Assembly (NCBI GenBank): GCA_947632015.1
Contig: CANRNP010000007.1
Coordinates: 1-50,800, forward strand
DNA from: an uncultured Clostridia bacterium
GTDB taxonomy: Bacteria > Bacillota > Clostridia > Christensenellales > Borkfalkiaceae
Length of the DNA stretch: 50,800 nt
Direction of reading: 5' to 3'
Shown here: piece by piece, positions 15,659-24,731 of the stretch
Position numbering within the stretch: the stretch's first letter is position 1
How the letters are laid out: every line of letters starts with the position of its first letter
Program-made: the position numbers and the translations under genes
Notes under the pieces: model-generated
The model's input: the letters and a program-made list of their open reading frames with translations, nothing else
The model's database searches: none
Told to the model about the DNA's origin: nothing

Positions 15659-16909
15659 TTACTTCCCTTTTACCCTACCGACGTCGAGGTTGTCCCGTTT
15701 CCTGTCGGCAAGAGCCTTGACCGGGTGCTCTTTGCTCTGGATCCGGTAGTCCTGCCCCCGTTCGCCGATGAGCTTTTCCACGCACAGGTGGGTGCCGTGG
15801 CTTTCGGGCTTGCCGCCGTGGATGCGGGCATTGTAAGCGAAAAAGCGGAAAGAATCGGGCACTTTTTCGAGCTCTTCCCAGCCTTCCTCCACCCCCGTGA
15901 GGCGCACGCTCTTCAACACCTCGCGTACATATTCCTTCTGCGGGCGGAATTTCAAAAGTTCGGGAAATTCTCCCCCTTCGGGCAATACCTGCTGCCAGAC
16001 CTTCCCCTCATACGTTTTGAGCAGATCCGCCGCCTCGTGAAGGTGGGCGACTTCCTCCTCGAAATGCATCTCCCAGATCCCCTTGATGCGCTCGTCTTTT
16101 TCGTCCTCGTAACAGGAGTAATAGAGATAGCATTCGGTATATTCGTTCATGAGCAGATTTTCAAACGGGCTCATGCAGGGATCTTTGAGGGCGCCGTAAC
16201 CCGTGACGTGCTGTTCCTCGATCATGGCGATCTCGTTATAAAGTTTCCTGCCGAGGTTGGTCGCATACAGATCGCCGACGTTCATATAAAAATTCATCGT
16301 CTGCTGCTCTGCCGCCGTGATGATGTTGATGTTGAGTTTGGTTTTGAGGTCGTTGAGATAGCAGTTGATATAAAAATCCACGTCGTCGTAAGGGTGGCGG
16401 TATTCCGAAACAGTGGGGCGCCCCGGCATGATTTCGGTATATTCGCCCACGAGCTTAAAAGGATCGCCCCCCTTTTCGAGCTCCATGAGGTCGGAATAGC
16501 GGTAGAGGTGGTCGAAGTCCTCCAACAGCGCAAAGTCGAGCTGTTTTTTTACATAGCTGTTCTTTTCGGTAAGGGCGAGCGCGGCGGTGAGGTCGACCGC
16601 GAGCTGTTCGTAGCCGATGGTGTGCTCCAAGATGGTTTCGTCGGCGGGCTTTAAGCTCGCGATCCTCTTTTGTTGGATCTGCTCTCCCCTGCGCAGATAG
16701 GCAAGACGGCGCCTTACGTCGTTGTTGGGACACATGCGGTGAAAGGCATGCCCGAAGCGCACGCTCTCGAACTCGGTGCCGTTCATCAGGATGACGCGCA
16801 ACCGGGTATAGGGATCGACGGTGCGCTTATCGTATGGCTTGACGAGCACTTTATTCCAACCTGTAAAAATCTTGTCCGCCTTTTGCGGCTTTACTTCAAA
16901 CGGATTCAT
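15659..16909 (-). CDS. Ferritin-like helical protein with ExxH motifs, family not named
   Basis: The 416-residue protein starts at ATG 16909 behind AAAAGGAGGG. It is mainly helical. Possible di-metal ligands recur in separate helices: Glu95/Glu101, Asp131-x-x-His134 (LLEDFDHLYRYSD), Glu231-x-x-His234 (MIEEQHVTGYG), Glu256/Glu259 and Glu286-x-x-His289 (MHFEEEVAHLHEA). Paired ExxH helices are the hallmark of ferritin-like di-iron bundles. The first 85 and last 110 residues (HGGKPESHGTHLC) do not resemble ferritins. It is divergent from mtnN-luxS over 101 bp. It may be an oxidase or stress protein; the precise function is unknown. Confidence 0.7.
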   Translation of the reverse strand: MNPFEVKPQKADKIFTGWNKVLVKPYDKRTVDPYTRLRVILMNGTEFESVRFGHAFHRMCPNNDVRRRLAYLRRGEQIQQKRIASLKPADETILEHTIGYEQLAVDLTAALALTEKNSYVKKQLDFALLEDFDHLYRYSDLMELEKGGDPFKLVGEYTEIMPGRPTVSEYRHPYDDVDFYINCYLNDLKTKLNINIITAAEQQTMNFYMNVGDLYATNLGRKLYNEIAMIEEQHVTGYGALKDPCMSPFENLLMNEYTECYLYYSCYEDEKDERIKGIWEMHFEEEVAHLHEAADLLKTYEGKVWQQVLPEGGEFPELLKFRPQKEYVREVLKSVRLTGVEEGWEELEKVPDSFRFFAYNARIHGGKPESHGTHLCVEKLIGERGQDYRIQSKEHPVKALADRKRDNLDVGRVKGK

Positions 16910-16962
16910 AGACCCTCCTTTTCCGCTGTTATAGACGATTGTAAAAAGAAGTATGCAAGCCC

Positions 16963-16991
16963 TTGCAATTTCGCGATAAATTTGTTATAAT
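16963..16991 (+). promoter_or_regulatory. Predicted sigma-A promoter of the mtnN-luxS-ung operon
   Basis: TTGCAA (16963-16968), 17-bp spacer, TATAAT (16986-16991), then an A-rich leader with GAGGTGG before ATG 17011. The gap is shared with the divergent ferritin-like gene. Confidence 0.75.
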
Positions 16992-17010
16992 AAAAAAAAC
17001 GAGGTGGATC

Positions 17011-17667
17011 ATGATCGGTTGTGTGATTGCGATGGACAGCGAAGCGGAAATTCTGCTTTGCCAAACGGAGATCGAAAATCTTCGGACGATCTTCGGAAAA
17101 ACGGTACATTTCGGGAAGGCGTTCGGGCACGAGATCGTTCTCGTGACCTGCGGCGTGGGCAAGGTGAACGCCGCGGCGGGCGCTTGCGCCGCCCTCCAGG
17201 CGGGTGCGGACGTCATTCTCAATTTCGGCGTGGCGGGAGGGCTCTCCTGCCGTACCGACCTCTCGGAAGTCTATCTCATCGACAAAGCGGTGCAATACGA
17301 TTTCGACTGCACCCAGCTCAACGGCACCAAGATCGGCACCCTCGACGGGGAGACGGAGAACTTTTTGCCCCTCTTTTGCCCCGCGGGGCTCGATTTCCCC
17401 CGCCGCGCCCTCGGCACGGGAGACCGTTTCAACGATTCCCCCGCCGACCACAAACTGCTCCTCTCGCTCGGATGCGACATCCGCGAAATGGAGGCGGGCG
17501 CGATCGCCGAAGTGTGCAAATACGCATCTGTCCCGCTGTGCTCCGTGAAGGCGATCTCCGACGTTTACGGTTCGGGCTCGACCACGGAGATGTTCAAAAA
17601 GAACTACCGCTTTGCCCTTCTCAACTTGAAGGCGCACCTCAAAGAAATTTTAGACAGCTTGGAATAA
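17011..17667 (+). CDS. mtnN: 5'-methylthioadenosine/S-adenosylhomocysteine nucleosidase
   Basis: ATG 17011 (MIGCVIAMDSEAEI) has GAGGTGG 3 nt upstream and is preferred over an ATG 16 codons earlier that overlaps the promoter. The 218-residue protein hydrolyses the glycosidic bond of MTA and SAH. Catalytic residues are visible: Glu11 in AMDSEAE, Glu161 in REMEAGAIAEV, and Asp184 in AISDVYGSG. The usual SDxAD is SDVYG here, a mild variation. The next gene is luxS, so together they form the activated-methyl detoxification step SAH to S-ribosylhomocysteine to homocysteine. Confidence 0.93.
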   Translation: MIGCVIAMDSEAEILLCQTEIENLRTIFGKTVHFGKAFGHEIVLVTCGVGKVNAAAGACAALQAGADVILNFGVAGGLSCRTDLSEVYLIDKAVQYDFDCTQLNGTKIGTLDGETENFLPLFCPAGLDFPRRALGTGDRFNDSPADHKLLLSLGCDIREMEAGAIAEVCKYASVPLCSVKAISDVYGSGSTTEMFKKNYRFALLNLKAHLKEILDSLE

Positions 17668-17690
17668 GTAACGCAAAGGAAACCCCCGAT

Positions 17691-18119
17691 ATGGAAAAGA
17701 TCCCGTCCTTCCAAAAAGATCACGACAGCTTGCAGCCGGGGCTGCACATGTCCCCGCCCCAAAACGGGGTGACGACGTTCGATCTGCGCTTCAAAAAGCC
17801 GAACGCGGGCGACTATATTTCCCCCGACGCCCTTCATTCCGTCGAACACATGATGGCGACGGTGCTCCGCAACAGCCGCGAGAAGGAAAACATCGTCTAC
17901 TTCGGACCGATGGGGTGCAGAACGGGGTTCTATCTTCTCACCGTGCATTTGGATTACGGAGAAACGCTCGCTCTTTTGAAGGAATGTATTCCGAAAGCGC
18001 TCGCGCTCGAAGAAGTTCCGGGCGCAAAGCGGGAAGAGTGCGGGAATTATCTCGCGCACGACCTTCCCGCCGCGAAAAGAGAGCTCAGAGCCTATCTCAC
18101 GATTTTGGAGCGCTTATGA
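17691..18119 (+). CDS. luxS: S-ribosylhomocysteine lyase
   Basis: The 142-residue protein cleaves S-ribosylhomocysteine to homocysteine and the AI-2 precursor DPD. The metal and catalytic signature is present: HSVEHMMATVLR (His49, Glu52, His53), Cys76 in GPMGCRTGFYL and metal ligand Cys117 in ECGNYLAHDL. It is slightly shorter than most LuxS at the C-terminus. The start ATG 17691 lies 23 bp after mtnN; AAAGGAAA lies upstream. Its stop overlaps the ung start (ATGA). The operon suggests methyl-cycle recycling, with AI-2 release as a by-product. Confidence 0.96.
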   Translation: MEKIPSFQKDHDSLQPGLHMSPPQNGVTTFDLRFKKPNAGDYISPDALHSVEHMMATVLRNSREKENIVYFGPMGCRTGFYLLTVHLDYGETLALLKECIPKALALEEVPGAKREECGNYLAHDLPAAKRELRAYLTILERL

Positions 18120-18787
18120 TCGACCTCGGCGACTGGAATGAAGTTTTACAGCCTCTCTTTAAGGACGAGCGCTACTTGAAGATACGGGAATTCCTCAAAT
18201 ACGAATACTCCCACTATATCGTCTACCCCGATATGTACGACCTGTATAATTGCTTCCGCTACACCCCTTTTTTCGGCGTGAAGGCGGTGCTCCTCGGACA
18301 AGACCCCTACCACGAACCGGGGCAGGCGCACGGGCTGTGCTTTTCGGTGAAAGACGGGGTGAAAAAGCCGCCGTCCCTTGAAAATATACTCAAAGAACTG
18401 AAAGACGATCTGGGGTACGACCCGCCCCGTTCGGGCAACCTCACCAAGTGGGCGAAAGAGGGAGTATTGCTCCTCAACACTTCCCTCTCCGTGCGCGAGC
18501 ATCAGGCGAATTCCCACGCGAACTGCGGTTGGAGCTGGTTTACCGACAGCGTGATAAAACTTTTGAGCGACCAAAAGGAGCATCTCGTCTTTTTGCTCTG
18601 GGGCGGAAACGCGCGGAAAAAGGCGAGCCTCATCGACAAGGAAAAGCATCTCGTTTTGGAGTGCGCCCACCCCTCTCCCCTCTCGGCATACAACGGATTT
18701 TTCGGGTGCAGGCACTTTTCCAAGACCAACGAATATCTCGCCGCTCACGGGATCCGACCCGTCGAATGGGACCTCAGCGACCGATAA
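18116..18787 (+). CDS. ung: Uracil-DNA glycosylase
   Basis: The 223-residue family 1 enzyme removes uracil from DNA. The water-activating loop GQDPYHEPGQAHGLCF holds Asp63 and His66; the uracil-binding and Leu-loop motif HPSPLSAYNGFFGC is near the end, and LLLNTSLSVREHQANSH is intact. The start is ATG 18116, overlapping luxS TGA by 4 bp, so the two are translationally coupled. The coupling to methyl-cycle genes has no obvious functional meaning. Length and motifs are complete. Confidence 0.97.
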   Translation: MIDLGDWNEVLQPLFKDERYLKIREFLKYEYSHYIVYPDMYDLYNCFRYTPFFGVKAVLLGQDPYHEPGQAHGLCFSVKDGVKKPPSLENILKELKDDLGYDPPRSGNLTKWAKEGVLLLNTSLSVREHQANSHANCGWSWFTDSVIKLLSDQKEHLVFLLWGGNARKKASLIDKEKHLVLECAHPSPLSAYNGFFGCRHFSKTNEYLAAHGIRPVEWDLSDR

Positions 18788-18798
18788 GGAGGACCGCG

Positions 18799-19704
18799 AT
18801 GAAAAAACATGTACTTGCGGCGGGAATGGCGCTCTTTGCCGCGCTCGCCTGCTCTTGCGCCTGTAAGGCGCCCGAAGAGCCCGAAAAAGAGCCGCCCGCC
18901 GAAGAAAAGGCGGCGCCGCTTTACACCGTCTCGGAAGAGCATCTTTCGGAGGACGCAAACGGCGCCCGCTTTTCCGCCGCCGCCGTAACGCCGCGCGAGA
19001 ACAGCCCCTTGAAGGGCAAACTCATCTACTGGCTCGGCTCCTCCGTTACCTACGGCGCCTCCTCGCAGGGCGAGAGCATGGCGGAATTCCTCTCCGCGCT
19101 CACGGGATGCGAATGCGTGAAGGAGGCGGTTTCGGGCACCACGATCTTCGACGACGGGCTCACCGCCGATACGGGAGAAAAGTCTTACACCCGCCGCCTG
19201 ATCAACGGCACGGCGCTGGGCAAGGATCGCCGCCCCGACATATTCATCTGCCAGATCTCGACGAACGACTGCACGAATTCCCGCCTTGCAAAGCGGGGAG
19301 AAATGCTCGGCGGCGTGCCCGAATACCTCGAAGATTGCGACCGCGCGACCACCCTCGGCGGCGTGGAATATATCATAAAATATGCGCTCGATACGTGGGG
19401 ATGCCCCGTCTACTTTTATTCGGGCGCCTATTTCGGCGACGAAGGAAGCCGCGCGAATTCGAACCCCAAGGGCTCGGAATACGCAAAACTCGTTTCCCAG
19501 GTGAAAGAGATCGCGCAGAAGTGGTACGACGACGGCTATGAAGTGGGCGTCATCGACATGTACAACGACCGCGATTTCAACGACGCGGTCACCGACGGGT
19601 ATTACCGTTGGTGCACGAGCGACCCCATCCATCCCAAAAAGGCGGGGTATCTCAACTGGTGGACGCCCTATATCGAAGCGTTTTTGCTAAGCCGCCCGCT
19701 CTGA
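18799..19704 (+). CDS. SGNH/GDSL-type hydrolase lipoprotein
   Basis: ATG 18799 follows AAGGAGGACC. The 301-residue product has a lipoprotein signal with lipobox cysteines (LACSC) and an acidic Glu/Pro-rich linker. The hydrolase domain shows block I LIYWLGSSVTYGASS with the nucleophile serine, block III QISTNDCTN and block V DPIHPKKAGYLNWW with the catalytic Asp and His. This family deacylates esters, often on polysaccharides. It is probably surface-exposed. It is the last gene before the shared terminator at 19752-19788. Confidence 0.88.
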   Translation: MKKHVLAAGMALFAALACSCACKAPEEPEKEPPAEEKAAPLYTVSEEHLSEDANGARFSAAAVTPRENSPLKGKLIYWLGSSVTYGASSQGESMAEFLSALTGCECVKEAVSGTTIFDDGLTADTGEKSYTRRLINGTALGKDRRPDIFICQISTNDCTNSRLAKRGEMLGGVPEYLEDCDRATTLGGVEYIIKYALDTWGCPVYFYSGAYFGDEGSRANSNPKGSEYAKLVSQVKEIAQKWYDDGYEVGVIDMYNDRDFNDAVTDGYYRWCTSDPIHPKKAGYLNWWTPYIEAFLLSRPL

Positions 19705-19751
19705 GCCCCCCCCCGCGGCGCGGACGCGGATAAAAAAACAGACAGAAAACA

Positions 19752-19788
19752 GGTGCGCCCGCCGAGCTTTTCGCTCGGCGGGCGCACT
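19752..19788. terminator. Strong bidirectional terminator between the SGNH gene and clpC
   Basis: GTGCGCCCGCCGAGC-tttt-cGCTCGGCGGGCGCAC is a near-perfect stem of about 15 bp. It sits between two converging genes, 48 bp from the SGNH stop and 16 bp from the clpC stop. Confidence 0.8.
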
Positions 19789-19803
19789 TAACTTATGGAT
19801 TTC

Positions 19804-22305
19804 TTATTCCTTTGAAAAGACGAGTTTGCCCCCTTCCTCGTCGATGACGGCGGCTTCGCCTTCCGCGATGTTCCCAAGCAAGATCTCCTCGGCAAGGCGG
19901 TCCTCGATCAGATGGCGGATCGTCCGCTTTAACGGGCGGGCGCCGTATTCTTCGCTGTAACCCTCTTTCACGAGCAGCGCCCGCGCGCGGGGGGTGACGC
20001 GGAGGGAGATCCCCCTGTCCTTCAACCGCGCTCCGACCGACTGCAAGATCTTATCGCAGATCTTCGCCGCGTCCTCTTCGGAGAGTTTATGGAAGATGAT
20101 CGTCTCGTCGAGACGGTTCAAAAATTCGGGGCGGAATTTCTGTTTGAGCGCCTCCTGGATCTGCTCTTTCATGTCCTCGTATTCGCTCTCTTCCTCCGCG
20201 TTGCGGAAGCCGAGGGTGCCGACTTCCTTCACCCGTTGCGCGCCGACGTTGCTCGTAAGGATGAGCACGGTGTTCTTGAAGGAGACGACCCGCCCCTTGC
20301 TGTCCGTGAGCCTTCCGTCGTCGAGGATCTGGAGAAGAACGTCGAACACTTCGGGATGCGCCTTCTCGATCTCGTCGAACAATACGACGGAATAGGGCTG
20401 TTTGCGGATGCGCTCGGTGAGCGTGCCCCTGTTGTCGTCGTAGCCGATATATCCCGGAGGCGCGCCGATGAGTTTGGACGTGGAGTGCTTTTCCATGAAC
20501 TCGGACATATCGAGACGGATCATGAGCCGCTCGTCGCCGAACAGGCTCTCGGCGAGCGCCTTGCAAAGATCGGTCTTTCCCACCCCCGTGGGACCGACGA
20601 AGATGAAGGAGCCGATGGGACGGTTGGGGTCTTTGAGCCCTGCGCGCGCCCTTCGGATCGCCTTCGCGACGGCGGCGACCGCCTCGTCCTGCCCGACGAT
20701 GCGCTCGTGCAGTTCCTCTTCGAGGTGCAGCAGCCGATCGCTCTCCGCTTCGGTGAGCCGCACAACGGGCACTCCCGACCACGAGGAGACGACCTGCGCG
20801 ATCTCCTCCGCGCCGATGGAGAGCTGGGTCGCGTTGCGGCGGGAATTCCATTCCTCTTTGATCGCCGCGATCCGCCCGTTCAGTTCCTCGATCTGTTTGG
20901 AAGCCTCCGCCGCGCGGGCGTAATCCTTCCAGCCCGCCGCCTTGTCCCGTTCCGCCGTAACGCGGGCAAGACGGTCTTCGAGGTCGTGAAGTTCGCCCGG
21001 TCCGCTGTATGCGAGAAGTTTTTGGTGGGACGCCGCCTCGTCGATGAGGTCGATCGCCTTATCGGGCAGAAAACGGTCGGTGATATAGCGGTCAGAAAGG
21101 CGCGCCGCCGCCTCGATCGCCTCGTCCGTGATGACGATGCCGTGATGCGCCTCGTATTTATCCTTCAATCCCCGCAGAATGGTGATCGTATCTTCCACGC
21201 TCGGCTGGTCGACGATGACGGGGGTGAACCTGCGTTCGAGCGCCGAATCTTTTTCGATGAATTTGCGGTATTCCTCGATCGTCGTCGCGCCGATGGTCTG
21301 CAATTCCCCGCGCGCCAGCATGGGTTTTAAGATGTTCGAAGCGTCCAGCGGACTTTCCGCGGAAGCGCCCGCGCCCACGATCATGTGGATCTCGTCGATG
21401 AACAGAATGACTTCCTTGTTCGCCGAGATCGCGTCGATGACCTTCTTGATGCGCTCTTCGAATTCGCCGCGGTATTTCGTGCCGGCAATCATGCTCGTGA
21501 GATTCAGCGAAAAAACGGTCTTTCCGCGCAGAAGCTCCGGCACTTCGCCCGCGACGATCGCCCGCGCGAGCCCCTCGACGACGGCGCTCTTGCCGACGCC
21601 CGGTTCGCCGATGAGCACGGGGTTGTTTTTCGTCCTGCGAGAGAGGATCTGGATCACCTTCTCGATCTCGTTGCGGCGCCCGATCACGGGGTCGAGTTTC
21701 CCCTCGCGCGCCTTTTTCGTGAGATCGTCGCCGTACTGCATGATCTCCTCGGAGAGCACTTCGGAGGGCTTCCCCTTGCGGTGGTAGGCGGTGCCGTATT
21801 CGATCACCGAGCCCGGAGGGAAGCGCTCTTCGCGGGGATCGCCGAAGGGTTTTTCCTCCCCGCTCCCTCCTTCGCGCGGGTAGCAAAGCGCCTCGGTTTT
21901 CCGCCTGAGCGCCGCGATGTCCGTTCCCATCATCTTCAAGATCTTTACGGCGAGGCAGTCCTCGATCCTGAGAATGGCGAGAAGCATGTGCTCCGTCCCC
22001 GTGAGGATCTTGTATCTTCTGTCCGAAACGCTCAGTTCGACCGCGAGCTCGAAGAGCCGCTTGGTGCGGGGGGTATAGCCCTGTATCACCGCGTTGCGGT
22101 CGATACTGCGCTTGAAGATGGAGACGTATTTCATTTTATCCACGCCCGCTTCCTGCAAGAGTTTGCCCGCCGCGCTGTCCTCCACCGCGATGAGACCGAG
22201 CAAAATATGCTCGCTGCCGATATATCCCGTCTGGCAGGTCTCCTTCAATTCGTTCGCAAGTTCGAGTGCCTCGATCAGATGATCGGAAAAATTCGATGTA
22301 TCCAT
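19804..22305 (-). CDS. clpC: ATP-dependent Clp protease ATPase subunit ClpC
   Basis: The 833-residue AAA+ unfoldase has an N-domain with two Clp_N repeats (residues 1-145), a first ATPase module with Walker A GEPGVGKS, a middle domain with a UVR motif ([18 protein letters not shown]), a second module with Walker A GPTGVGKT and the D2 small domain. It passes unfolded substrates to ClpP; no ClpP gene is nearby. McsB-marked (phosphoarginine) proteins are recognised by its N-domain in Bacillus. It is the last gene of a seven-gene operon whose order is mcsA-mcsB-clpC at this end. Confidence 0.97.
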   Translation of the reverse strand: MDTSNFSDHLIEALELANELKETCQTGYIGSEHILLGLIAVEDSAAGKLLQEAGVDKMKYVSIFKRSIDRNAVIQGYTPRTKRLFELAVELSVSDRRYKILTGTEHMLLAILRIEDCLAVKILKMMGTDIAALRRKTEALCYPREGGSGEEKPFGDPREERFPPGSVIEYGTAYHRKGKPSEVLSEEIMQYGDDLTKKAREGKLDPVIGRRNEIEKVIQILSRRTKNNPVLIGEPGVGKSAVVEGLARAIVAGEVPELLRGKTVFSLNLTSMIAGTKYRGEFEERIKKVIDAISANKEVILFIDEIHMIVGAGASAESPLDASNILKPMLARGELQTIGATTIEEYRKFIEKDSALERRFTPVIVDQPSVEDTITILRGLKDKYEAHHGIVITDEAIEAAARLSDRYITDRFLPDKAIDLIDEAASHQKLLAYSGPGELHDLEDRLARVTAERDKAAGWKDYARAAEASKQIEELNGRIAAIKEEWNSRRNATQLSIGAEEIAQVVSSWSGVPVVRLTEAESDRLLHLEEELHERIVGQDEAVAAVAKAIRRARAGLKDPNRPIGSFIFVGPTGVGKTDLCKALAESLFGDERLMIRLDMSEFMEKHSTSKLIGAPPGYIGYDDNRGTLTERIRKQPYSVVLFDEIEKAHPEVFDVLLQILDDGRLTDSKGRVVSFKNTVLILTSNVGAQRVKEVGTLGFRNAEEESEYEDMKEQIQEALKQKFRPEFLNRLDETIIFHKLSEEDAAKICDKILQSVGARLKDRGISLRVTPRARALLVKEGYSEEYGARPLKRTIRHLIEDRLAEEILLGNIAEGEAAVIDEEGGKLVFSKE

Positions 22306-22316
22306 ATTTTCTTAAC

Positions 22317-23417
22317 TCAATCTCTCCTTAAAAACAGATTGTCGCGCTTTTCTTCGTCGATCATGCAAAACCCTCTGAGCATCCTTCCCGCATAGCGCGC
22401 GCGGAAGAGCTCCTGCTCCTCTTCGCCGAGCGGCGAACCGTAAAGAGCGCTCAGATTCGCGGGACGGGTGGCGATCAGGAGCATGTCGAGATCGGAGAGC
22501 TCGCCGTCCATGAACCCAAGAGCGACCCCTAACTTTACGTCGGACAGGCGCTCCAAGAATTCGTGCGCGTCCACCTTTACGCTGTTGGTCAGGATCCCGT
22601 AAGAGCGCATGATGCGGTCTTTGAGCGACATGCCGCCCTCTTCCAGCAACATATCCCGCTCGACGAGTTCGTCCTCCACGAGCTCGTTTACCTTCGTCTC
22701 CACGACGGAGAGGATGTTCTCCTCCGTCTCTCCGAGGGTGACTTCGTTGCTGACCTGAAAGAGATCGCCCTCCGCGCCGCTCCCCTCGCCGAACGCGCCG
22801 CGCACGGTAAGTCCGAATTCTTTGAGCGCCGAAGCGATCTCGCCCATCCTGCCCCGCCGCGAGAGGGCGGGCAAAAAGAGCATTACGGACGCGCGCAGTC
22901 CCGTGCCGAGGTTGGTGGGACAGGCGGTGAGATAGCCGAGTTCGCTGTCGTGCGCGAAGGGAATGGTATCGGCGATGAGCTCGTCGATGCCGGAGAGCCG
23001 TTCGTACCCCCGTTTGAGTTCGAATCCCCGCACGAAGTATTGCTCGCGGATATGGTCCTCCTCGTTGAGCATGATCGAAACGTTTTCCTTCAACGTCTCG
23101 TTCAACTCCTTTTCGAACGAACGGGAGGCGCCCTCCCGCTTGGAGAGCAGTACCGCGGAGATCGCGCGGTTGCGGATGAGATCGCGGCTGATGAGGTAGC
23201 GTTCGAGGAGCAGTTCCGCCTGCCCGTCGGGCATAGCGTCCATAAACCGCAGTTCGAAGGCGTCTACCTGCCGCAATTCCGCCGAGACGATGTTTACGAT
23301 CTCTCTCGCGGAGCGCTTGTCGAGGCGGGCGGGGAAGGGATAACCCTCGAAATTCCGCGCCAGACGGATACGGGTGGAGACGGCAACGTTTTCATAGCGC
23401 AAAAGGGAATCGTTCAT
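22317..23417 (-). CDS. mcsB: Protein-arginine kinase McsB
   Basis: The 366-residue kinase belongs to the phosphagen kinase fold and phosphorylates arginines on proteins to mark them for ClpCP. Family features are seen: VSTRIRLARNFEGYPFP at the N-terminus, TACPTNLGTGLRASV with the conserved cysteine, and FQVSNEVTLGETEENI. The start overlaps mcsA by 4 bp (ATGA), so the two are made together; McsA activates McsB in Bacillus. Complete length. Confidence 0.95.
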   Translation of the reverse strand: MNDSLLRYENVAVSTRIRLARNFEGYPFPARLDKRSAREIVNIVSAELRQVDAFELRFMDAMPDGQAELLLERYLISRDLIRNRAISAVLLSKREGASRSFEKELNETLKENVSIMLNEEDHIREQYFVRGFELKRGYERLSGIDELIADTIPFAHDSELGYLTACPTNLGTGLRASVMLFLPALSRRGRMGEIASALKEFGLTVRGAFGEGSGAEGDLFQVSNEVTLGETEENILSVVETKVNELVEDELVERDMLLEEGGMSLKDRIMRSYGILTNSVKVDAHEFLERLSDVKLGVALGFMDGELSDLDMLLIATRPANLSALYGSPLGEEEQELFRARYAGRMLRGFCMIDEEKRDNLFLRRD

Positions 23418-23728
23418 TCGTCCTCCCCGCGGCGGGTGCGGCGGCTCTCCTGCAACCGACGGTTGAGCTGCTCCGCCCTTTCAAAATCGCCCTCGCGCAT
23501 GGCGCGCTCGATGTTTTCCTTTAAGAGTTGCTGTTCGAGAAGGAGAGAATAATTCTCCTCGCTCGCAACGGTAAGTTTGCCCTTGTGGCGGGTCTTTCCC
23601 TGCACGCGCGCCACCGTGGCGAGGATCTCCTCCCGAAAGACGTTGTAACACTCCGCGCAGCCCAAAAGCCCCGTGCGGCGGAAATCTTCGATCGTTATCC
23701 CGCAACGGGGACACTTTTTCACGGACAT
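23414..23728 (-). CDS. mcsA: McsA-like activator, short form with one zinc-finger pair and UVR motif
   Basis: The 104-residue protein carries KCPRCGITIEDFRRTGLLGCAECYNVF, one pair of CxxC motifs, and a C-terminal UVR motif (NIERAMREGDFERAEQLNRR). Bacillus McsA is about 180 residues with four CxxC motifs; here only the second zinc-finger half is present and the start follows right on the DUF1653 gene (overlap 10 bp), so an N-terminal half is absent rather than missed. It is predicted to activate McsB and ClpC. It is judged functional because the UVR and zinc ligands are intact. Confidence 0.9.
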   Translation of the reverse strand: MSVKKCPRCGITIEDFRRTGLLGCAECYNVFREEILATVARVQGKTRHKGKLTVASEENYSLLLEQQLLKENIERAMREGDFERAEQLNRRLQESRRTRRGEDE

Positions 23729-23955
23729 TCCCTCACTTCCTCAAAGCGAAATTCTTGGTCGGCGGCGGGATATTTTTCCCTGTCCACGGGGGAGAGGAAC
23801 ATTTCGAGCGGGCGTACATAGAGCTGCCGCTCCCCGTAGAGGGCGCGGTAAACGACGAGCTGTTCGCGCGTTTCGGAGTGGGTGGCGATCCCCTCCACAT
23901 AGTAATAGTTGCCCTTGAAATGGCGGTAAACGCCGTGTATTTGCAATGTTCTCAT
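23719..23955 (-). CDS. DUF1653-like small protein
   Basis: ATG 23955 (MRTLQIHGVYRHFKGNYYYVE) has GGAAGGACG upstream; 78 residues. The pattern G-x-Y-R-H-F-K-G-x-x-Y-x-V-x-x-x-A-x-H-S-E-T and VVYRALYG and W/L-V-R-P-x-x-M-F matches the small beta-barrel DUF1653 proteins, function unknown. It overlaps the mcsA start by 10 bp and itself overlaps the preceding membrane-protein gene by 4 bp. Its position inside a Clp operon is unusual. Confidence 0.85.
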   Translation of the reverse strand: MRTLQIHGVYRHFKGNYYYVEGIATHSETREQLVVYRALYGERQLYVRPLEMFLSPVDREKYPAADQEFRFEEVRECP

Positions 23956-24728
23956 AACGTCCTTCCTTCCCCGCCGCATTTTTCGGGAAAGATCATGCGC
24001 AAAAATTCATATGCCCCGCCGTCCGGCAGGATAAAGTCGGTGAACCCGACGTCCGCGACCATGCCGTCCTCCTCCTTCCGGATGCTTTGGATGACGCTTA
24101 CCGGCAAAAACAGATTGCATCCGCGGAGAAAAAAGTGCAGACGGATCCCCCGTTCATAAACGACCAGCTTTTCCCTGCGGAGAAGAACGGCGCAGGGGGC
24201 GAGCGAGCAGGCGAGCACGAGGAGACATACGCCCGCATAAGAGGCGATGGCGCCGCGTTCAAAGCCGCCCAAAAGCGCGCCCGCGACGAGGAGCCCCGTT
24301 AAAAGCAGGGCGATCAAAACGAAAAGGATGGTCATCTTCCGCCCATAGTGCGGGGAGCGGTAGTAAAAACGGGCGAGGGCCTTCTGTTTCTCGGCGGGAA
24401 AACGCCTGTCGATCGCCTTTACCCCGTGTGCGAGGGCGAGCGCTTCCGTCCTGTCGTTCATGGAAAGGCAGATCTTTCCCTCGTCTCCGCCCAGCGTGAG
24501 CAGTTTTTCTTCCTTTCCCGCTCTCTGCGGCAGAGCGCGCTCGGTGAAATAGTAAACGGCGATGTCCCGGTAGGGCGTGGTGTCCGCAACGGCGGGGTCG
24601 GTAAACGCCTCTTCTACCGTATAGACCGCCAAGCCTTCTTCCATAAATCTTCCGATATGAACCGGTGTAAGCATGCTCTCGTTTTCGGCGAGGCGCGCCT
24701 CGATTTCAATAAGTTTTCTTCGACGCAT
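23952..24728 (-). CDS. Membrane protein with C-terminal PH-like domain, unknown
   Basis: The 258-residue protein has an N-terminal cytoplasmic part, two transmembrane segments (about 132-158 and 163-182: ILFVLIALLLTGLLVAGALL and SYAGVCLLVLACSLAPCAVL) and a C-terminal domain beginning REKLVVYERGIRLHFF and ending YEFLRMIFPEKCGG. The C-terminal part resembles that of the next gene's product (LAVYGEGLYF ... YEYLKEKFPEKC), so the two are paralogs. The domain pattern (short beta strands then helix) fits bacterial PH-like domains found on membrane proteins. Overlap with the neighbour genes shows one operon. Confidence 0.75.
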   Translation of the reverse strand: MRRRKLIEIEARLAENESMLTPVHIGRFMEEGLAVYTVEEAFTDPAVADTTPYRDIAVYYFTERALPQRAGKEEKLLTLGGDEGKICLSMNDRTEALALAHGVKAIDRRFPAEKQKALARFYYRSPHYGRKMTILFVLIALLLTGLLVAGALLGGFERGAIASYAGVCLLVLACSLAPCAVLLRREKLVVYERGIRLHFFLRGCNLFLPVSVIQSIRKEEDGMVADVGFTDFILPDGGAYEFLRMIFPEKCGGEGRTL

Positions 24729-24731
24729 CTG

